Assembly (NCBI GenBank): GCA_902727855.1
Contig: CACVAS010000057.1
Span: forward strand, 1-64,000
From: an uncultured Sulfurovum sp.
GTDB taxonomy: Bacteria > Campylobacterota > Campylobacteria > Campylobacterales > Sulfurovaceae
Reading direction: 5' to 3'
Length of the DNA: 64,000 bases
Shown: piece by piece, positions 8,615 through 18,969 of the stretch
Numbering within the stretch: the stretch's first letter is position 1
Layout: every line of letters starts with the position of its first letter
Translations under genes and position numbers: made by a program
The notes under the pieces: generated by a model
Database searches by the model: none
What the model was told of the DNA's origin: nothing
The model's input: only the letters and a program-made list of their open reading frames with translations

Positions 8615-9174
8615 TAACAGTAATCCAGAAGCATACCCTCTTTAACAGCTTGCATACTCTCTGTACCAACCAGTGTTTTTAGAATCTCTAATCCAAAACA
8701 TACAGCAGTTCCTGGCCCTTGTGAGGTGATGACGTTACCATCTACAACGACTTTGAGTTTGTCTGTGTAGCCTGGGTGGTCTATTTCCTCTTTGGCTCCA
8801 GGGTAACAAGTATAGTTGTCTCCTAAGACTTCTGCTTTTTTAAGTACATAAGGTGCAGCACACATTGCAGCGATATATTTTTTGGACTTAAACTCTTTTA
8901 CCAGTTCTATGATACGCTTGTTTGCAGCCAATGCATAGGTACCATCCCATCCACCTGGAAGCACCATCATGTCAAAATCATCAGAGATAACAGTTTTGAT
9001 AGACATATCTGCTTGGATAGTAATACCGTTTGCACCTGTCACAAGGTTACTATGTAATTCATCTTCTAAGTATACAACACGTACTTCTATGCCACCACGA
9101 CGCATAACATCTATGAGGGCGACTGCTTCTAGTTCTTCAAATCCTGTTGCTAAGGGTAGTAATACACTTGCCAT
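8614..9174 (-). CDS. DJ-1/PfpI family protein
   Basis: A 186-residue single-domain DJ-1 superfamily protein. The nucleophile Cys lies in AAMCAAPYVL (about residue 105), after the LPGGW turn, and the supporting Glu is in ATGFEELEA near residue 15; these are the features of the DJ-1/YajL branch (proposed glyoxalase, deglycase or chaperone roles, debated). A Shine-Dalgarno AAAAAGGAT lies just before the ATG at 9174. It is the first gene of a two-gene minus-strand operon with the DsbA-like gene and is divergent from the ABC-F gene, with about 120 bases of shared upstream region. Confidence 0.9.
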   Translation of the reverse strand: MASVLLPLATGFEELEAVALIDVMRRGGIEVRVVYLEDELHSNLVTGANGITIQADMSIKTVISDDFDMMVLPGGWDGTYALAANKRIIELVKEFKSKKYIAAMCAAPYVLKKAEVLGDNYTCYPGAKEEIDHPGYTDKLKVVVDGNVITSQGPGTAVCFGLEILKTLVGTESMQAVKEGMLLDYC

Positions 9175-9293
9175 TTTTTAATCCTTTTTGTTTATCATAG
9201 CAAAAGGTTCGTTAAGTTTTGTACTATTGAAATATAGCAAGAAAGTAATTTTAGCTATAATTCCCAAAATTATTTATATATGGAATACCTATC

Positions 9294-11129
9294 ATGATAC
9301 AACTGACTAATCTTACAAAAAGCTTTGGGGGACAGACCCTTTTTAATGATGTGAATTTAAAGTTAAATCATGGACAAAAAATAGGGCTTGTTGGACGTAA
9401 TGGGTCAGGAAAATCTACACTTTTTAAGATTATTTTAGGAGAGGAGAGTCATGACTCTGGCGAGGTGGCTATTCCTAAAAATTATCGTATTGGTACGTTG
9501 AAACAGCATCTTGTCTTTACCGAGCCAACCGTACGTGAAGAGTGTGCTTTGGTACTTCCAGAAGATGAACAGTGGAACTTTTATAAAATAGAAAAACTAC
9601 TCTTTGGGCTTGGGTTTTCTGAAGATGACTTAGATAAAGACCCCTTAAGTTTTTCTGGTGGGTACCAGATACGCATAAACCTTGTGAAACTTTTGGCAAC
9701 TGAGCCAAATATGCTACTGCTTGATGAACCTACCAACTACCTTGATATTCTGTCGCTTAGATGGCTTAAAGGGTTTATAAAAGAGTTTGATGGCGAAGTG
9801 ATACTTATTACACATGATAGAGACTTTATGGATAGTGTTACAACACATACAATGGGTGTACAAAGAAAATCTTTACATATCGTTGAGGGGAACAGTTATA
9901 AGTACTATATGACATTGGAAATGGCAGATGAGACGTATGAAAAGACCAAAGCCAATCAAGATAAAAAGCGTAAAGAGTTAGAAGAGTTTGTGGCACGAAA
10001 TAAAGCCAGAGCTTCAACAGCGGCACTTGCGCAATCTAAACAAAAAGAGCTCGATAAAATGGACGAGATGGAAGATTTGCACACAGACGCAAACCTCTCT
10101 TTTAAATTTAACTATAAAGATACTCCTGCAAAAGTGATATTTCGTGCTGAGAATCTTGGGTTTGGGTACAACCCTAATGAGCCACTGTTTCAAAACATCA
10201 CCTTCGCTATGGAAAAAGGCAAATGCTTAGCGATTATAGGTAAAAATGGTAAGGGTAAGTCTACTTTACTTAACTACATAGCTGGTGAGCTAGAAAAGCA
10301 ACAAGGTGAACTTGACTTTCACCCCTCTACCGTGTTTGCCCATTTTGGACAAACCAACATTGAAAGACTCAATGTTAAAAATGACATCGTCAATGAGATA
10401 GCATCTATGTCTAAAGAGATAGGTATACCCCAAGCAAGAAATATAGCAGGGCGTATGATGTTTTCTGGTGAGTTAGCCGATAAGAAAATAGAGGTACTCT
10501 CTGGAGGGGAAAGAAGCCGTGTGATGTTAGGCAAAATTATTGCAACACCAGCAAACTTGCTCTTTCTTGATGAACCTACCAATCACTTAGATATGCAGTC
10601 TATAGATGCATTGGCCGATGCGATAGATGCTTTTGAAGGCTCTCTTCTTATGGTCACGCACTCAGAGATGTTGTTACATAGACTAGCAGATGCATTGATT
10701 ATTTTCCATAAGGGTGGGGCTGAGTATTTTGATGGTACGTATGCTGACTTTTTGGAGAAAATAGGTTGGGAAGAAGAGGGTAATACTAAGCCTAAGAAGA
10801 AAAAGCCTAAAATAGACTACAAAGAGCGTAAGAAACTCCGTAAAGCAGTGACTAAAGAGCGTAATGAAGAGAGAAAACCTTACACAAAAGAGATAAAAGA
10901 GTGTGAGGAAAAAATAGAGAAACTTGAATCTGATATGGCTGTGAAAAATAATGCTTTAGAAAAAGCTTCTAATACGGGTGATAATGATTTAATCATGGAG
11001 TTGTCAAAAGAAGTTGGGCTTGTACAACAAGAGATTGATGGACTATTTGAAAGACTTGAAATTGCTTCTGAGCTAGATGATGAGATTGTGACCAGATATG
11101 AAGAGAAGTTACAAGAGATAGATGAGTAG
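9294..11129 (+). CDS. ABC-F family ATPase (translation factor type)
   Basis: Cytosolic protein of 611 residues with two ABC ATPase domains and no membrane segments. Walker A motifs are GRNGSGKST (about 36-44) and GKNGKGKST; signatures are SFSGGYQIR and LSGGERSR; Walker B are LLLDEPTNYLD and LFLDEPTNHLD. Between them lies the charged interdomain linker (about 205-265) that in ABC-F proteins reaches the ribosomal P site. The C-terminal 110 residues are Lys/Glu-rich and form a coiled coil, as in Uup. ABC-F proteins resolve stalled or unusual ribosome states. I cannot separate Uup from other housekeeping subfamilies by eye, nor exclude an antibiotic-protection type, though a housekeeping role is likelier in this setting. 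Confidence 0.92.
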   Translation: MIQLTNLTKSFGGQTLFNDVNLKLNHGQKIGLVGRNGSGKSTLFKIILGEESHDSGEVAIPKNYRIGTLKQHLVFTEPTVREECALVLPEDEQWNFYKIEKLLFGLGFSEDDLDKDPLSFSGGYQIRINLVKLLATEPNMLLLDEPTNYLDILSLRWLKGFIKEFDGEVILITHDRDFMDSVTTHTMGVQRKSLHIVEGNSYKYYMTLEMADETYEKTKANQDKKRKELEEFVARNKARASTAALAQSKQKELDKMDEMEDLHTDANLSFKFNYKDTPAKVIFRAENLGFGYNPNEPLFQNITFAMEKGKCLAIIGKNGKGKSTLLNYIAGELEKQQGELDFHPSTVFAHFGQTNIERLNVKNDIVNEIASMSKEIGIPQARNIAGRMMFSGELADKKIEVLSGGERSRVMLGKIIATPANLLFLDEPTNHLDMQSIDALADAIDAFEGSLLMVTHSEMLLHRLADALIIFHKGGAEYFDGTYADFLEKIGWEEEGNTKPKKKKPKIDYKERKKLRKAVTKERNEERKPYTKEIKECEEKIEKLESDMAVKNNALEKASNTGDNDLIMELSKEVGLVQQEIDGLFERLEIASELDDEIVTRYEEKLQEIDE

Positions 11130-11139
11130 GGGATAAACC

Positions 11140-11493
11140 CTACAGACTCTTATGATTGTCTTCGTGGGAATGATCCCACATTAATTTTCCACCACCTAAC
11201 ATGTGAAAGTGTAAATGGTTCACTTCTTGCCCACCATCTTCACCATTGTTAGTGACAAGTCTATAACCTGTTTGATCTACACCTAGTTTAGTGGCTACCT
11301 CTTGGGTAAATGTAGTAAGTCCTGCCATAATTTCTGGTGTAACATCTTGAAAGCAGTCAACATGTTGTTTCGGAATGATAAGTACATGGATTGGGGCTTT
11401 TGGATAGAGGTCGTGAAATGCTAAAAAGTTCTCATCTTCTGCTACGGTATTGTTAGGTATTTCTTTATTGACAATTTTGCAAAATATGCACAT
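11140..11493 (-). CDS. HIT-family (HinT-like) nucleotide hydrolase
   Basis: A 117-residue histidine-triad protein. It begins CIFCKIVNKEIP, with the CxxC typical of HinT-like members, and carries the active-site triad HLHFHMLGG near residues 94-102 (HxHxHxx). The family hydrolyses adenosine phosphoramidates and aminoacyl-adenylates, which makes its place beside pheST suggestive. It lies on the opposite strand between the ABC-F gene and pheS; HIT next to pheS is also found in Helicobacter pylori as I recall. Start ATG at 11493 preceded by AAAGGACAC. Confidence 0.93.
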   Translation of the reverse strand: MCIFCKIVNKEIPNNTVAEDENFLAFHDLYPKAPIHVLIIPKQHVDCFQDVTPEIMAGLTTFTQEVATKLGVDQTGYRLVTNNGEDGGQEVNHLHFHMLGGGKLMWDHSHEDNHKSL

Positions 11494-11613
11494 GTTTGTG
11501 TCCTTTAGTGTAGTTTTATATTTTGATTATAACACAGTAAATCTCGAATAAATCCCCTTATTATGAATTTTTAGCTAAAATCACGGCAATTACTACGGAA
11601 TAAATGGAAATAT

Positions 11614-12606
11614 ATGAAAGAATTAGAAGAGAAGATCGTTCAAGCTGATTGCCTTGAAACACTTGAAAAAGTACGTGTAGAGCTTTTTGGTAAGAAGGGT
11701 GTTATGGCAGCAGAGTTTGCTAAGATGAAAGATGTGCCTGGCCCTGAAAAGAAAGCATTTGCTGAAGGACTCAATAAAAATAAAGCAGCACTACAGAGTG
11801 CTTTTGATGCACGTTTTGAAGTATTAAAAGCTGATGAAATTGAAAGGGTACTAAAGTCTGAAGAGATTGACGTTTCTCTCTATAGTACATTGGCCAAAAA
11901 AGGTGCACTTCATCCTGTGATGGAGACGATGGATAAAATTATTGACTATTTTGTTGCACTTAATTTTGCGGTGGAATCTGGTCCAATGGTGGAAGATGAT
12001 TTTCACAATTTTGAAGCTTTGAATCTTCCAAAGTACCATCCTGCACGTGATATGCAAGATACTTTTTATTTTAAAGATGGTGGACTTTTACGTACGCACA
12101 CTTCACCCGTACAGATACGTACAATGCTAGAGACTAAACCTCCTATACGTATGATAGCTCCTGGTACTGTGTTTAGACGTGACTTTGATGTGACACATAC
12201 ACCAATGTTTCATCAAGTTGAGGGGTTAGTGGTTGATGAGAAAGGTAAAGTGAGTTTTGCAAACCTAAAGTCAATTCTTACAGACTTCTTACAGTATATG
12301 TTTGGAGATGTTGATGTCCGTTTTAGACCTTCATTTTTTCCATTCACCGAACCTTCTGCTGAGGTAGATATCTCTTGTATATTCTGTGAAGGTGAAGGGT
12401 GTCGTATTTGTTCACATACAGGTTGGCTTGAAGTTCTTGGATGTGGAATTGTAGATCCAAATGTCTTTAAAGCAGTTGGTTATGATGACGTGAGTGGTTA
12501 TGCTTTTGGTTTAGGTGTTGAGCGTTTTGCAATGCTTATGCATCAGATACCAGACTTAAGAAGTTTGTTTGAGGGAGATATAAGACTATTGGAGCAGTTT
12601 AGATGA
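11614..12606 (+). CDS. pheS: phenylalanyl-tRNA synthetase alpha subunit
   Basis: Catalytic alpha chain of the (alpha-beta)2 enzyme that charges tRNA-Phe. 330 residues: an N-terminal coiled-coil region that contacts tRNA, then the class II catalytic core with [19 protein letters not shown] (motif 2 region) and [14 protein letters not shown] (motif 3). A Cys-rich loop, [12 protein letters not shown], is typical of bacterial PheS. The last bases overlap the pheT start by four bases, so the two subunits are translated in a coupled fashion. The gene opens the pheS-pheT-ispH-aroA run. Confidence 0.97.
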   Translation: MKELEEKIVQADCLETLEKVRVELFGKKGVMAAEFAKMKDVPGPEKKAFAEGLNKNKAALQSAFDARFEVLKADEIERVLKSEEIDVSLYSTLAKKGALHPVMETMDKIIDYFVALNFAVESGPMVEDDFHNFEALNLPKYHPARDMQDTFYFKDGGLLRTHTSPVQIRTMLETKPPIRMIAPGTVFRRDFDVTHTPMFHQVEGLVVDEKGKVSFANLKSILTDFLQYMFGDVDVRFRPSFFPFTEPSAEVDISCIFCEGEGCRICSHTGWLEVLGCGIVDPNVFKAVGYDDVSGYAFGLGVERFAMLMHQIPDLRSLFEGDIRLLEQFR

Positions 12607-14936
12607 TAATTACAAGATCTTGGTTACAAGAATTCATAGACCTTAAGAGTGTTTCTAATGAAAAGCTTTACGAAACATTTAATAGCATTGGACTTGAAGT
12701 TGATAATCTCAATGAAATAAAAATAGCTGAAAAAGTTGTTGTAGGTAAAATACTTTCTGTAGAAAAACACCCTGATGCAGACAAGCTAAACGTTTGTCAA
12801 ATCGATGTGGGGTCGGGTACAAGACAGATAGTCTGTGGTGCAGCTAATGTCGTCGATGCCGAGTATGTTGCAGTAGCTACCATTGGTGCAGTGCTTCCAG
12901 GTGATTTTGCTATTAAACATGCAAAACTACGTGGTGTTGAGTCAGAAGGTATGGTATGTGCTGCTTCAGAATTGGGACTTCCTGACATGGGCAAAGGTAT
13001 CATGATACTTGATGAGACTATTGGGAAACTTGAAGTAGGTCGTGAAGTAGGGAGTTACGCATGTATGTCCGATACTATTATAGAACTTGAGCTTACCGCT
13101 AACAGAGGTGACTGTCTTTCTGTGTACGGTGTTGCTAGGGACTTGTCTTCTGCACTTGACATTGAGATGAAACCTTTTGAAGTAAGACTAGAGGATAAAA
13201 TAAAGTTAGGTATTGCCAGAGTTGCTGAAATACATACAGAAGGTGAAATGGATGCTGACTTGCATTATAAACTTGCAACTATTGATAGTTTAAAAAGTTC
13301 CTTTCTTGTAAATTTACGTTTGGCTATGGTAGGTCTTGAAGAGAAAGAACAACTCAATAGTTTCCTTGCATACTCAACGCATGCTACTGGTGTTATATTG
13401 CGGGCTTATGATAGTCAATCATTTCGAAATTCGGAGGGTAAAATTGTTGTAACTCCTAGAGCAAAAGCACAAGGTATGATGGAAATTGTGGCAAATGATA
13501 AGGTATGTTCTCTGGTTGGTGTGAATCAACTGGCTGAAGTCACTGCCAATGATGAGACAAAAGAACTTTTACTCGAAGCATCTTACATGAATCCAGATAG
13601 ACTTGTTGAAGCTGTATCCAATGCATCTGAAAAGGTAGATGACCTGTATTATAAAACATCACGTGGATCAAGTCCTGAACTTACGTTTGGTTTGTCATTA
13701 CTAGGCTCTTTAATGGACATGCATACAGACATCTCTTGTTATGAGGGCTCGCTTAATGTAAAAGTAGAAAGAGAACAAGTAAGAGTAAAAGTAGATGCAA
13801 AAGAAGTTTCTTCAATTGTTGGTATGAAAATTGAACTTTCTAAAATAGTCACAATACTTAAAAAACTTGGATTTGATACTTCTAAAATGGGTGAGGATAC
13901 TGTCTCCGTAATAGTCCCACTTTTTAGACATGATATTAAACATATTCAAGATATTTCTGAAGAGATTGTACGTATTGTAGGGATTAATAATATTGAAGCA
14001 AAGCCTTTTAGTTTTGCAGAGAAACCACGCTTAAACGATACAACCGATAGATATAAAGCTAAAAAAGAATTTAAGAATCGTGCTGTAGGTGTAGGATATT
14101 ATGAAAATGTCTCTTATGTCTTCTCTGACAAAACACTTTTACAGAAGTATGGGTTTGTGGTGACACAAGAGGAACTAGAGTTAGCAAACCCTATCGCTGA
14201 AGAACTTAACACGCTTAGAAGTACCATTTTGGTAAATCTTTTAAATGCGGTAAAACGTAATGTGAGTTATTCTAAAAAATCTATACCACTTTTTGAAATA
14301 GGTGCTGTATTTGGAGATAAAAGAGAACAGAGTGAAGTCATCTCTTTTGTTTTTTCTGGACAAGAAGAAGGTGAAAATGTAAGAAACTCAGGGAAACCTA
14401 CACCTATAGACTTTGCAGCATTTACACAAAAAGTTGGTGCAGTCATTGGTGGTTTTACATTAGAACCATGTACGTATGATAATGGGCTTATTCATCCATA
14501 TCAGTCTGCGAATGTTATTGTCGATGGAAAAGTATGTGGATTTATTGCTAAGCTCCACCCAACGGTACAAGAGGACTTTGGTATACCTGTAACATTTATA
14601 GCAGAGCTTGACTTTGATGCACTGTTACCTAAACATATTAATGCAAAAGCAATCTCCAAATTTCAGGGAGTGTATAAAGACCTATCTGTTGTGATAGACA
14701 AATCACTTTCCTATTATGAAGTGGCAAAAGTATTGCATGCACTAGAGGAGCCTATGTTGAAAGATATTTATCCAGTGGACATTTATGAAGATGAAAAACT
14801 AGGAGATAAAAAATCTCTTTCTATACGTTTCTTTATTCAGTCTATGGAAAAAACACTTGAAGATACAGATATCGAATCTATTATGGACAATATCATGTCT
14901 ATACTTGAGCGTAAATGTAAAGCAGAATTGAGGTAA
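12603..14936 (+). CDS. pheT: phenylalanyl-tRNA synthetase beta subunit
   Basis: Beta chain, 777 residues. The order of parts is normal: an N-terminal EMAP/tRNA-binding-like fold ([16 protein letters not shown] near residues 58-73), the B3/4 editing domain (region around residues 200-380), B5 ([12 protein letters not shown] near 395), the catalytic-like core, and the C-terminal anticodon-binding FDX domain ([19 protein letters not shown]). The editing domain is more divergent than in gamma-proteobacteria, as usual in this phylum. The start ATGA overlaps the pheS stop; ispH begins three bases after the stop. Confidence 0.97.
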   Translation: MIITRSWLQEFIDLKSVSNEKLYETFNSIGLEVDNLNEIKIAEKVVVGKILSVEKHPDADKLNVCQIDVGSGTRQIVCGAANVVDAEYVAVATIGAVLPGDFAIKHAKLRGVESEGMVCAASELGLPDMGKGIMILDETIGKLEVGREVGSYACMSDTIIELELTANRGDCLSVYGVARDLSSALDIEMKPFEVRLEDKIKLGIARVAEIHTEGEMDADLHYKLATIDSLKSSFLVNLRLAMVGLEEKEQLNSFLAYSTHATGVILRAYDSQSFRNSEGKIVVTPRAKAQGMMEIVANDKVCSLVGVNQLAEVTANDETKELLLEASYMNPDRLVEAVSNASEKVDDLYYKTSRGSSPELTFGLSLLGSLMDMHTDISCYEGSLNVKVEREQVRVKVDAKEVSSIVGMKIELSKIVTILKKLGFDTSKMGEDTVSVIVPLFRHDIKHIQDISEEIVRIVGINNIEAKPFSFAEKPRLNDTTDRYKAKKEFKNRAVGVGYYENVSYVFSDKTLLQKYGFVVTQEELELANPIAEELNTLRSTILVNLLNAVKRNVSYSKKSIPLFEIGAVFGDKREQSEVISFVFSGQEEGENVRNSGKPTPIDFAAFTQKVGAVIGGFTLEPCTYDNGLIHPYQSANVIVDGKVCGFIAKLHPTVQEDFGIPVTFIAELDFDALLPKHINAKAISKFQGVYKDLSVVIDKSLSYYEVAKVLHALEEPMLKDIYPVDIYEDEKLGDKKSLSIRFFIQSMEKTLEDTDIESIMDNIMSILERKCKAELR

Positions 14937-14938
14937 AA

Positions 14939-15775
14939 ATGAAAATACAATTGGCATCTTCTTATGGGTTTTGTTTTGGTGTGAAAAGGGCTATTGAAAT
15001 AGCCGAAGAGCATAAAGGTTCTGTAACCTACGGTCCTTTAATTCACAATAAAGATGAAATAAACAGATTAAAAGTTGGGTTTGACATCGGTCTTGCTGAA
15101 AACTTGAATGATATTCAAACAGATGATGCTGTGGTGATACGTACACATGGTATCCCCAAAAATGAGCTCGAAGTGTTAAATACACAAGATCATAAAGTGA
15201 TTGATGCTACTTGCCCTTATGTGACGACGCCTCAGAATATTGTAGAAAAGATGAGTGATGATGGATATAGCATTGTTATTTTTGGTGATGCGAGTCATCC
15301 AGAGATTAAAGGTGTTGTCTCTTATGCAAAATATCAAGATGATGCGTTTATAGTATTAGAGCCTGAAGAGTTAGATGACTTACCCCTGAGAGGTAAGGTA
15401 GCAGTAGTCTCTCAAACGACTAAAAAACCTGAAGATTTTGCTAAAATTGTTGCAGCACTCATGCTTACGCGCAAAGAGATTCGAGTCTTTAATACCATTT
15501 GTAATGCAACTTTTGAAAACCAAGACGCTGCAGCAGAGCTTGCTAAAGATGCAGATGTGATGGTTGTGATTGGTGGGAAACACTCTTCTAATACAAAGCA
15601 ACTTCACAGTATTTGTCAGCGTGACTGTGCAAATAGCTATTTGATTGAAAATGAAACTGAGCTTGATGCCTCCTGGTTTGACGGTAAAACATTTTGTGGT
15701 ATTTCTGCAGGGGCTTCCACACCTGACTGGATTGTGCAGAATGTGATTGACAGCATACAAGAGATGAAACAATAG
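14939..15775 (+). CDS. ispH: 4-hydroxy-3-methylbut-2-enyl diphosphate reductase
   Basis: Last enzyme of the MEP isoprenoid pathway, an iron-sulfur reductase making IPP and DMAPP. The 278-residue length is that of short bacterial IspH. The three cluster Cys are visible in [10 protein letters not shown] (residue 12 region), DATCPYV (near 90) and [12 protein letters not shown] (near 185). Substrate-binding elements include [17 protein letters not shown] and [13 protein letters not shown]. It starts just after the pheT stop and is followed by aroA with 10 bases between, so the run is one operon. Confidence 0.97.
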   Translation: MKIQLASSYGFCFGVKRAIEIAEEHKGSVTYGPLIHNKDEINRLKVGFDIGLAENLNDIQTDDAVVIRTHGIPKNELEVLNTQDHKVIDATCPYVTTPQNIVEKMSDDGYSIVIFGDASHPEIKGVVSYAKYQDDAFIVLEPEELDDLPLRGKVAVVSQTTKKPEDFAKIVAALMLTRKEIRVFNTICNATFENQDAAAELAKDADVMVVIGGKHSSNTKQLHSICQRDCANSYLIENETELDASWFDGKTFCGISAGASTPDWIVQNVIDSIQEMKQ

Positions 15776-15785
15776 AAGTGATAGT

Positions 15786-17066
15786 ATGAATAGTATTACA
15801 TTAAAGACAATTCAAAAAATAGACGGTGAAATTAATTTGCCTGGTTCCAAAAGTTTGTCTAATAGAGCATTACTACTTGCAGCTCTTGCTGAGGGAATCA
15901 CCAAAATAACGAATTTACTTGAGAGTGATGATACTAAACATATGCTCAATGCCTTAAAAAAAATAGGCATTCAGTACATACTCTCAGATGATAAAACTGA
16001 ATGTACTGTGATAGGAAATGCTGGCGTTATAGACAATGATATAGCTATTGAACTGTTTTTAGGAAATGCTGGTACAGCAATGAGACCACTGTGTGCAGCA
16101 CTTTGTTTAGGAACAGGTTCCTACCTATTAACAGGTGAGCCAAGAATGAAAGAGCGTCCTATTGGGCATTTAGTAGATGCTCTGCGTCAAGCAGGTGCGA
16201 ATATCACATATCTTGAAAATGAAGGGTATCCTCCTTTAGCTATAGAATCTAATGGTTTATTAGGTGGTGAAATAAGTATTGATGGTGCCATCTCTAGTCA
16301 GTTTTTGACAGCACTACTCATGGCTGCACCATTGGCTCAAAATGATATGCATATAAATATAGTTGGGGAGCTCGTCTCTAAGCCATATATAGACATTACG
16401 TTAGATATTATGAAAGATTTTGGTGTTACTGTTGAACATAGTAACTATAAAAGTTTTTTTGTAAAAGCAGGAAATACGTATAAAGCAGTTGATACATTTA
16501 TGGTAGAAGGAGATGCTTCGTCTGCATCATATTTTTTAGCTGCGGCTGCTATAAAAGGTGGTACAGTTAAAGTCACAGGTATTGGCAAAAAGAGTATACA
16601 AGGTGATGTACAATTTGTAGATGTGTTGGAAAAAATGGGTGCCAAAGTAGAGTGGGGAGATACATATGTTACTGTAACTCGAGATGAACTTCATGCAATT
16701 GATATGGATTTTAATCACATACCTGATGCGGCCATGACCATAGCGACTACTGCGCTTTTTGTAAAGGGAACAACCACACTTAGAAATATTTATAACTGGA
16801 GAGTCAAAGAGACTGATAGACTCTATGCAATGGCGACTGAACTACGTAAAGTAGGTGCAGAAGTTGAAGAGGGCGAAGATTATTTGAAAATAACACCTCC
16901 TACAGAACTTTTACATGCAGCTATAGATACCTATGATGACCATAGAATGGCTATGTGTTTTTCTCTTTTAGCGCTTGATGAAGCTTCTGTGACGATTAAT
17001 GACCCAGAGTGCACGGCAAAAACATTTCCAAACTATTTTAATGTCTTAGAAAGTATCTCACAGTAA
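15786..17066 (+). CDS. aroA: 3-phosphoshikimate 1-carboxyvinyltransferase (EPSP synthase)
   Basis: Sixth step of the shikimate pathway, joining phosphoenolpyruvate and shikimate-3-phosphate. 426 residues with the known landmarks: [20 protein letters not shown] (near residue 18), [12 protein letters not shown] (PEP-binding, near 95), [30 protein letters not shown], and [14 protein letters not shown] near the C-terminus. The NAGTAMRP form points to a glyphosate-sensitive class I enzyme, which is inference from motif only. It is the fourth gene of the pheS operon and is followed by a 150-base gap before rpsA. Confidence 0.97.
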   Translation: MNSITLKTIQKIDGEINLPGSKSLSNRALLLAALAEGITKITNLLESDDTKHMLNALKKIGIQYILSDDKTECTVIGNAGVIDNDIAIELFLGNAGTAMRPLCAALCLGTGSYLLTGEPRMKERPIGHLVDALRQAGANITYLENEGYPPLAIESNGLLGGEISIDGAISSQFLTALLMAAPLAQNDMHINIVGELVSKPYIDITLDIMKDFGVTVEHSNYKSFFVKAGNTYKAVDTFMVEGDASSASYFLAAAAIKGGTVKVTGIGKKSIQGDVQFVDVLEKMGAKVEWGDTYVTVTRDELHAIDMDFNHIPDAAMTIATTALFVKGTTTLRNIYNWRVKETDRLYAMATELRKVGAEVEEGEDYLKITPPTELLHAAIDTYDDHRMAMCFSLLALDEASVTINDPECTAKTFPNYFNVLESISQ

Positions 17067-17217
17067 AGACTATTAAGATAAAATAAACCTGATTGGTTGA
17101 TATCTTGTCGGTAAACTTATCACTTTGAATATCTTCTAAACATAAACTATTTCATAAGCATATTTATAATAAAAAAAGGTATAATAACGCAAAATTAGTG
17201 TACACATAAGGATAGGA

Positions 17218-18870
17218 ATGAAGTTCGAAGATATCGAAGTAGAAGACGTAGATTTTGAGGCGATGCTTGAGGAATCGTTTAAAAAATCAGAATCAAAAAG
17301 TGATTTAATTACAGGTACAATTGTTAAAATTGATGAAAAAGATAACTTAGTAGTTGTAGATATCGGTGGTGGAAGAGATGCAAATCTTGCACTTGATGAA
17401 ATTACAGATGAAGAGGGTAACGTTACTTTTGCAGTGAATGATAGCATTGATGTTGTTACAATGGGAAGAGGTCGTATTTCTCACAAAGCAGCACTGTCAC
17501 GTGTGGCATTAAATGAATTTATTGCTGAATATGATGAAGAACAAGAATACATCATCGAAGGTGTAGTTACAAAAACCAATAAGGGTGGTTATGTTGTAGA
17601 AGTAGATGGCCTAGAGTTTTTTATGCCACGTACACTCTCTTATCTTTCTTCAAAACTAGATTCAAAAGGTAAAAAAGTTAAAGCTGTCATTGTCAAAGTA
17701 GACAAAGATAAAGGCTCAGTAGTCGTTTCTAGAAAAGAACTTATTGAGAGAGATAAAGCTAAAACAGATGAAATTGTTGGTGCATTACTTGAGAGTAAAG
17801 ACCCAGTCATTGGTACAATTAAGAAAATAACTTCTTATGGTATGTTCGTAGACGTTGGTGGTATGGATGGACTTGTACATTACTCACAGATATCTCATAA
17901 AGGACCTGTAAACCCTTCTAAATATTTTGCAGAAGGCGATGAAGTTAATGTTATTGCTCTTGAGTATGATAAAAAGAAAAGACACCTTTCTCTTTCAATC
18001 AAAGACGCAAATCCTGATCCTTGGGCAGATATTGACTCAATTATTGGTGTAGGAGATACTGTTACAGCAACAGTTTCTAATATTGAACCGTATGGTGTAT
18101 TTGTTGATCTTGGTGAAGACCTTGAAGCATTTTTACATGTATCTGAAATCTCTTGGGACAAGAATGTTAAGCATCCTAAAGACTATTTAGAAAACAACAC
18201 TGATATTAATGTCGAGGTTATAGAAGTTGATAAAGAGGGTAGAAGACTTAGAGTAAGTCTTAAAAATCTTCTTCCAAAACCAATGGATGCATTCACAAAC
18301 GAAAATAAAGTTGGTGATGTAGTGACTGGTGCAGTAACTTCAATTACTGATTTTGGAGCATTTGTAAAAGTTGGTACTGTAGAAGGTTTATTACACAATC
18401 AAGAGATATCTTGGGATAAATCTAAAAATGCAAAATCTGAACTTGCAGTTGGAGATGAAGTTGAAGTGAGGATTATCAAAATTGATAAAGATGCTGGAAA
18501 AATCTCTTTATCTAAAAAGGCACTTGAAGACTCACCAGTAAAAGCATTTTCTCAGACACATAAAAATGGAACAATTGTTACTGGTACAGTAAAAGATACT
18601 AAAGACTTCGGTGTATTTATCTCACTTGATAATAATGTTGATGCACTCATAAGACTTGAAGATCTTCACCCAATAAAAGTTGAAGAGATTGAAAAAGGTC
18701 AAGAAATTAGGGGTGTTATTTCATTTATTGATGTAAATAATGACAGAATAAGAGTTTCTGTAAAAAGACTGGAGCGTCAAGAAGAGAGAGAAGCGATGGA
18801 ACAGTTAAACCTTGATCAAGACGATAGTATGACCTTAGGTGATGCATTTGGCGATATGCTAAAAAAATAG
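17218..18870 (+). CDS. rpsA: 30S ribosomal protein S1
   Basis: 550 residues with six S1 (OB-fold) repeats. The two N-terminal ones (starting near residues 33 and 114) are degenerate, as expected for the ribosome-binding part; those near 200, 282, 370 and 456 are canonical, with xYGxFVD and DFGAFV motifs. S1 helps unfold and load mRNAs onto the 30S subunit. The start is ATG 17218, preceded by AAGGATAGGA. An AT-rich 150-base leader separates it from aroA, enough for its own promoter. A strong hairpin follows at 18882. Confidence 0.96.
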   Translation: MKFEDIEVEDVDFEAMLEESFKKSESKSDLITGTIVKIDEKDNLVVVDIGGGRDANLALDEITDEEGNVTFAVNDSIDVVTMGRGRISHKAALSRVALNEFIAEYDEEQEYIIEGVVTKTNKGGYVVEVDGLEFFMPRTLSYLSSKLDSKGKKVKAVIVKVDKDKGSVVVSRKELIERDKAKTDEIVGALLESKDPVIGTIKKITSYGMFVDVGGMDGLVHYSQISHKGPVNPSKYFAEGDEVNVIALEYDKKKRHLSLSIKDANPDPWADIDSIIGVGDTVTATVSNIEPYGVFVDLGEDLEAFLHVSEISWDKNVKHPKDYLENNTDINVEVIEVDKEGRRLRVSLKNLLPKPMDAFTNENKVGDVVTGAVTSITDFGAFVKVGTVEGLLHNQEISWDKSKNAKSELAVGDEVEVRIIKIDKDAGKISLSKKALEDSPVKAFSQTHKNGTIVTGTVKDTKDFGVFISLDNNVDALIRLEDLHPIKVEEIEKGQEIRGVISFIDVNNDRIRVSVKRLERQEEREAMEQLNLDQDDSMTLGDAFGDMLKK

Positions 18871-18881
18871 AGTCACACTTC

Positions 18882-18907
18882 ACTAGACACTAACTAAAGT
18901 GTCTAGT
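18882..18907 (+). terminator. terminator after rpsA
   Basis: Perfect 10-bp stem ACTAGACACT / AGTGTCTAGT with a 6-base loop AACTAA, 12 bases after the rpsA stop. It is followed by TTATG rather than a long T run, so it may be a weak terminator or mRNA-stabilising hairpin before serA. Confidence 0.7.
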
Positions 18908-18969
18908 TTATGCATTATGCATATCTACATATGAAAACATATACATTAAAATTATAAAAAGGTTATAGA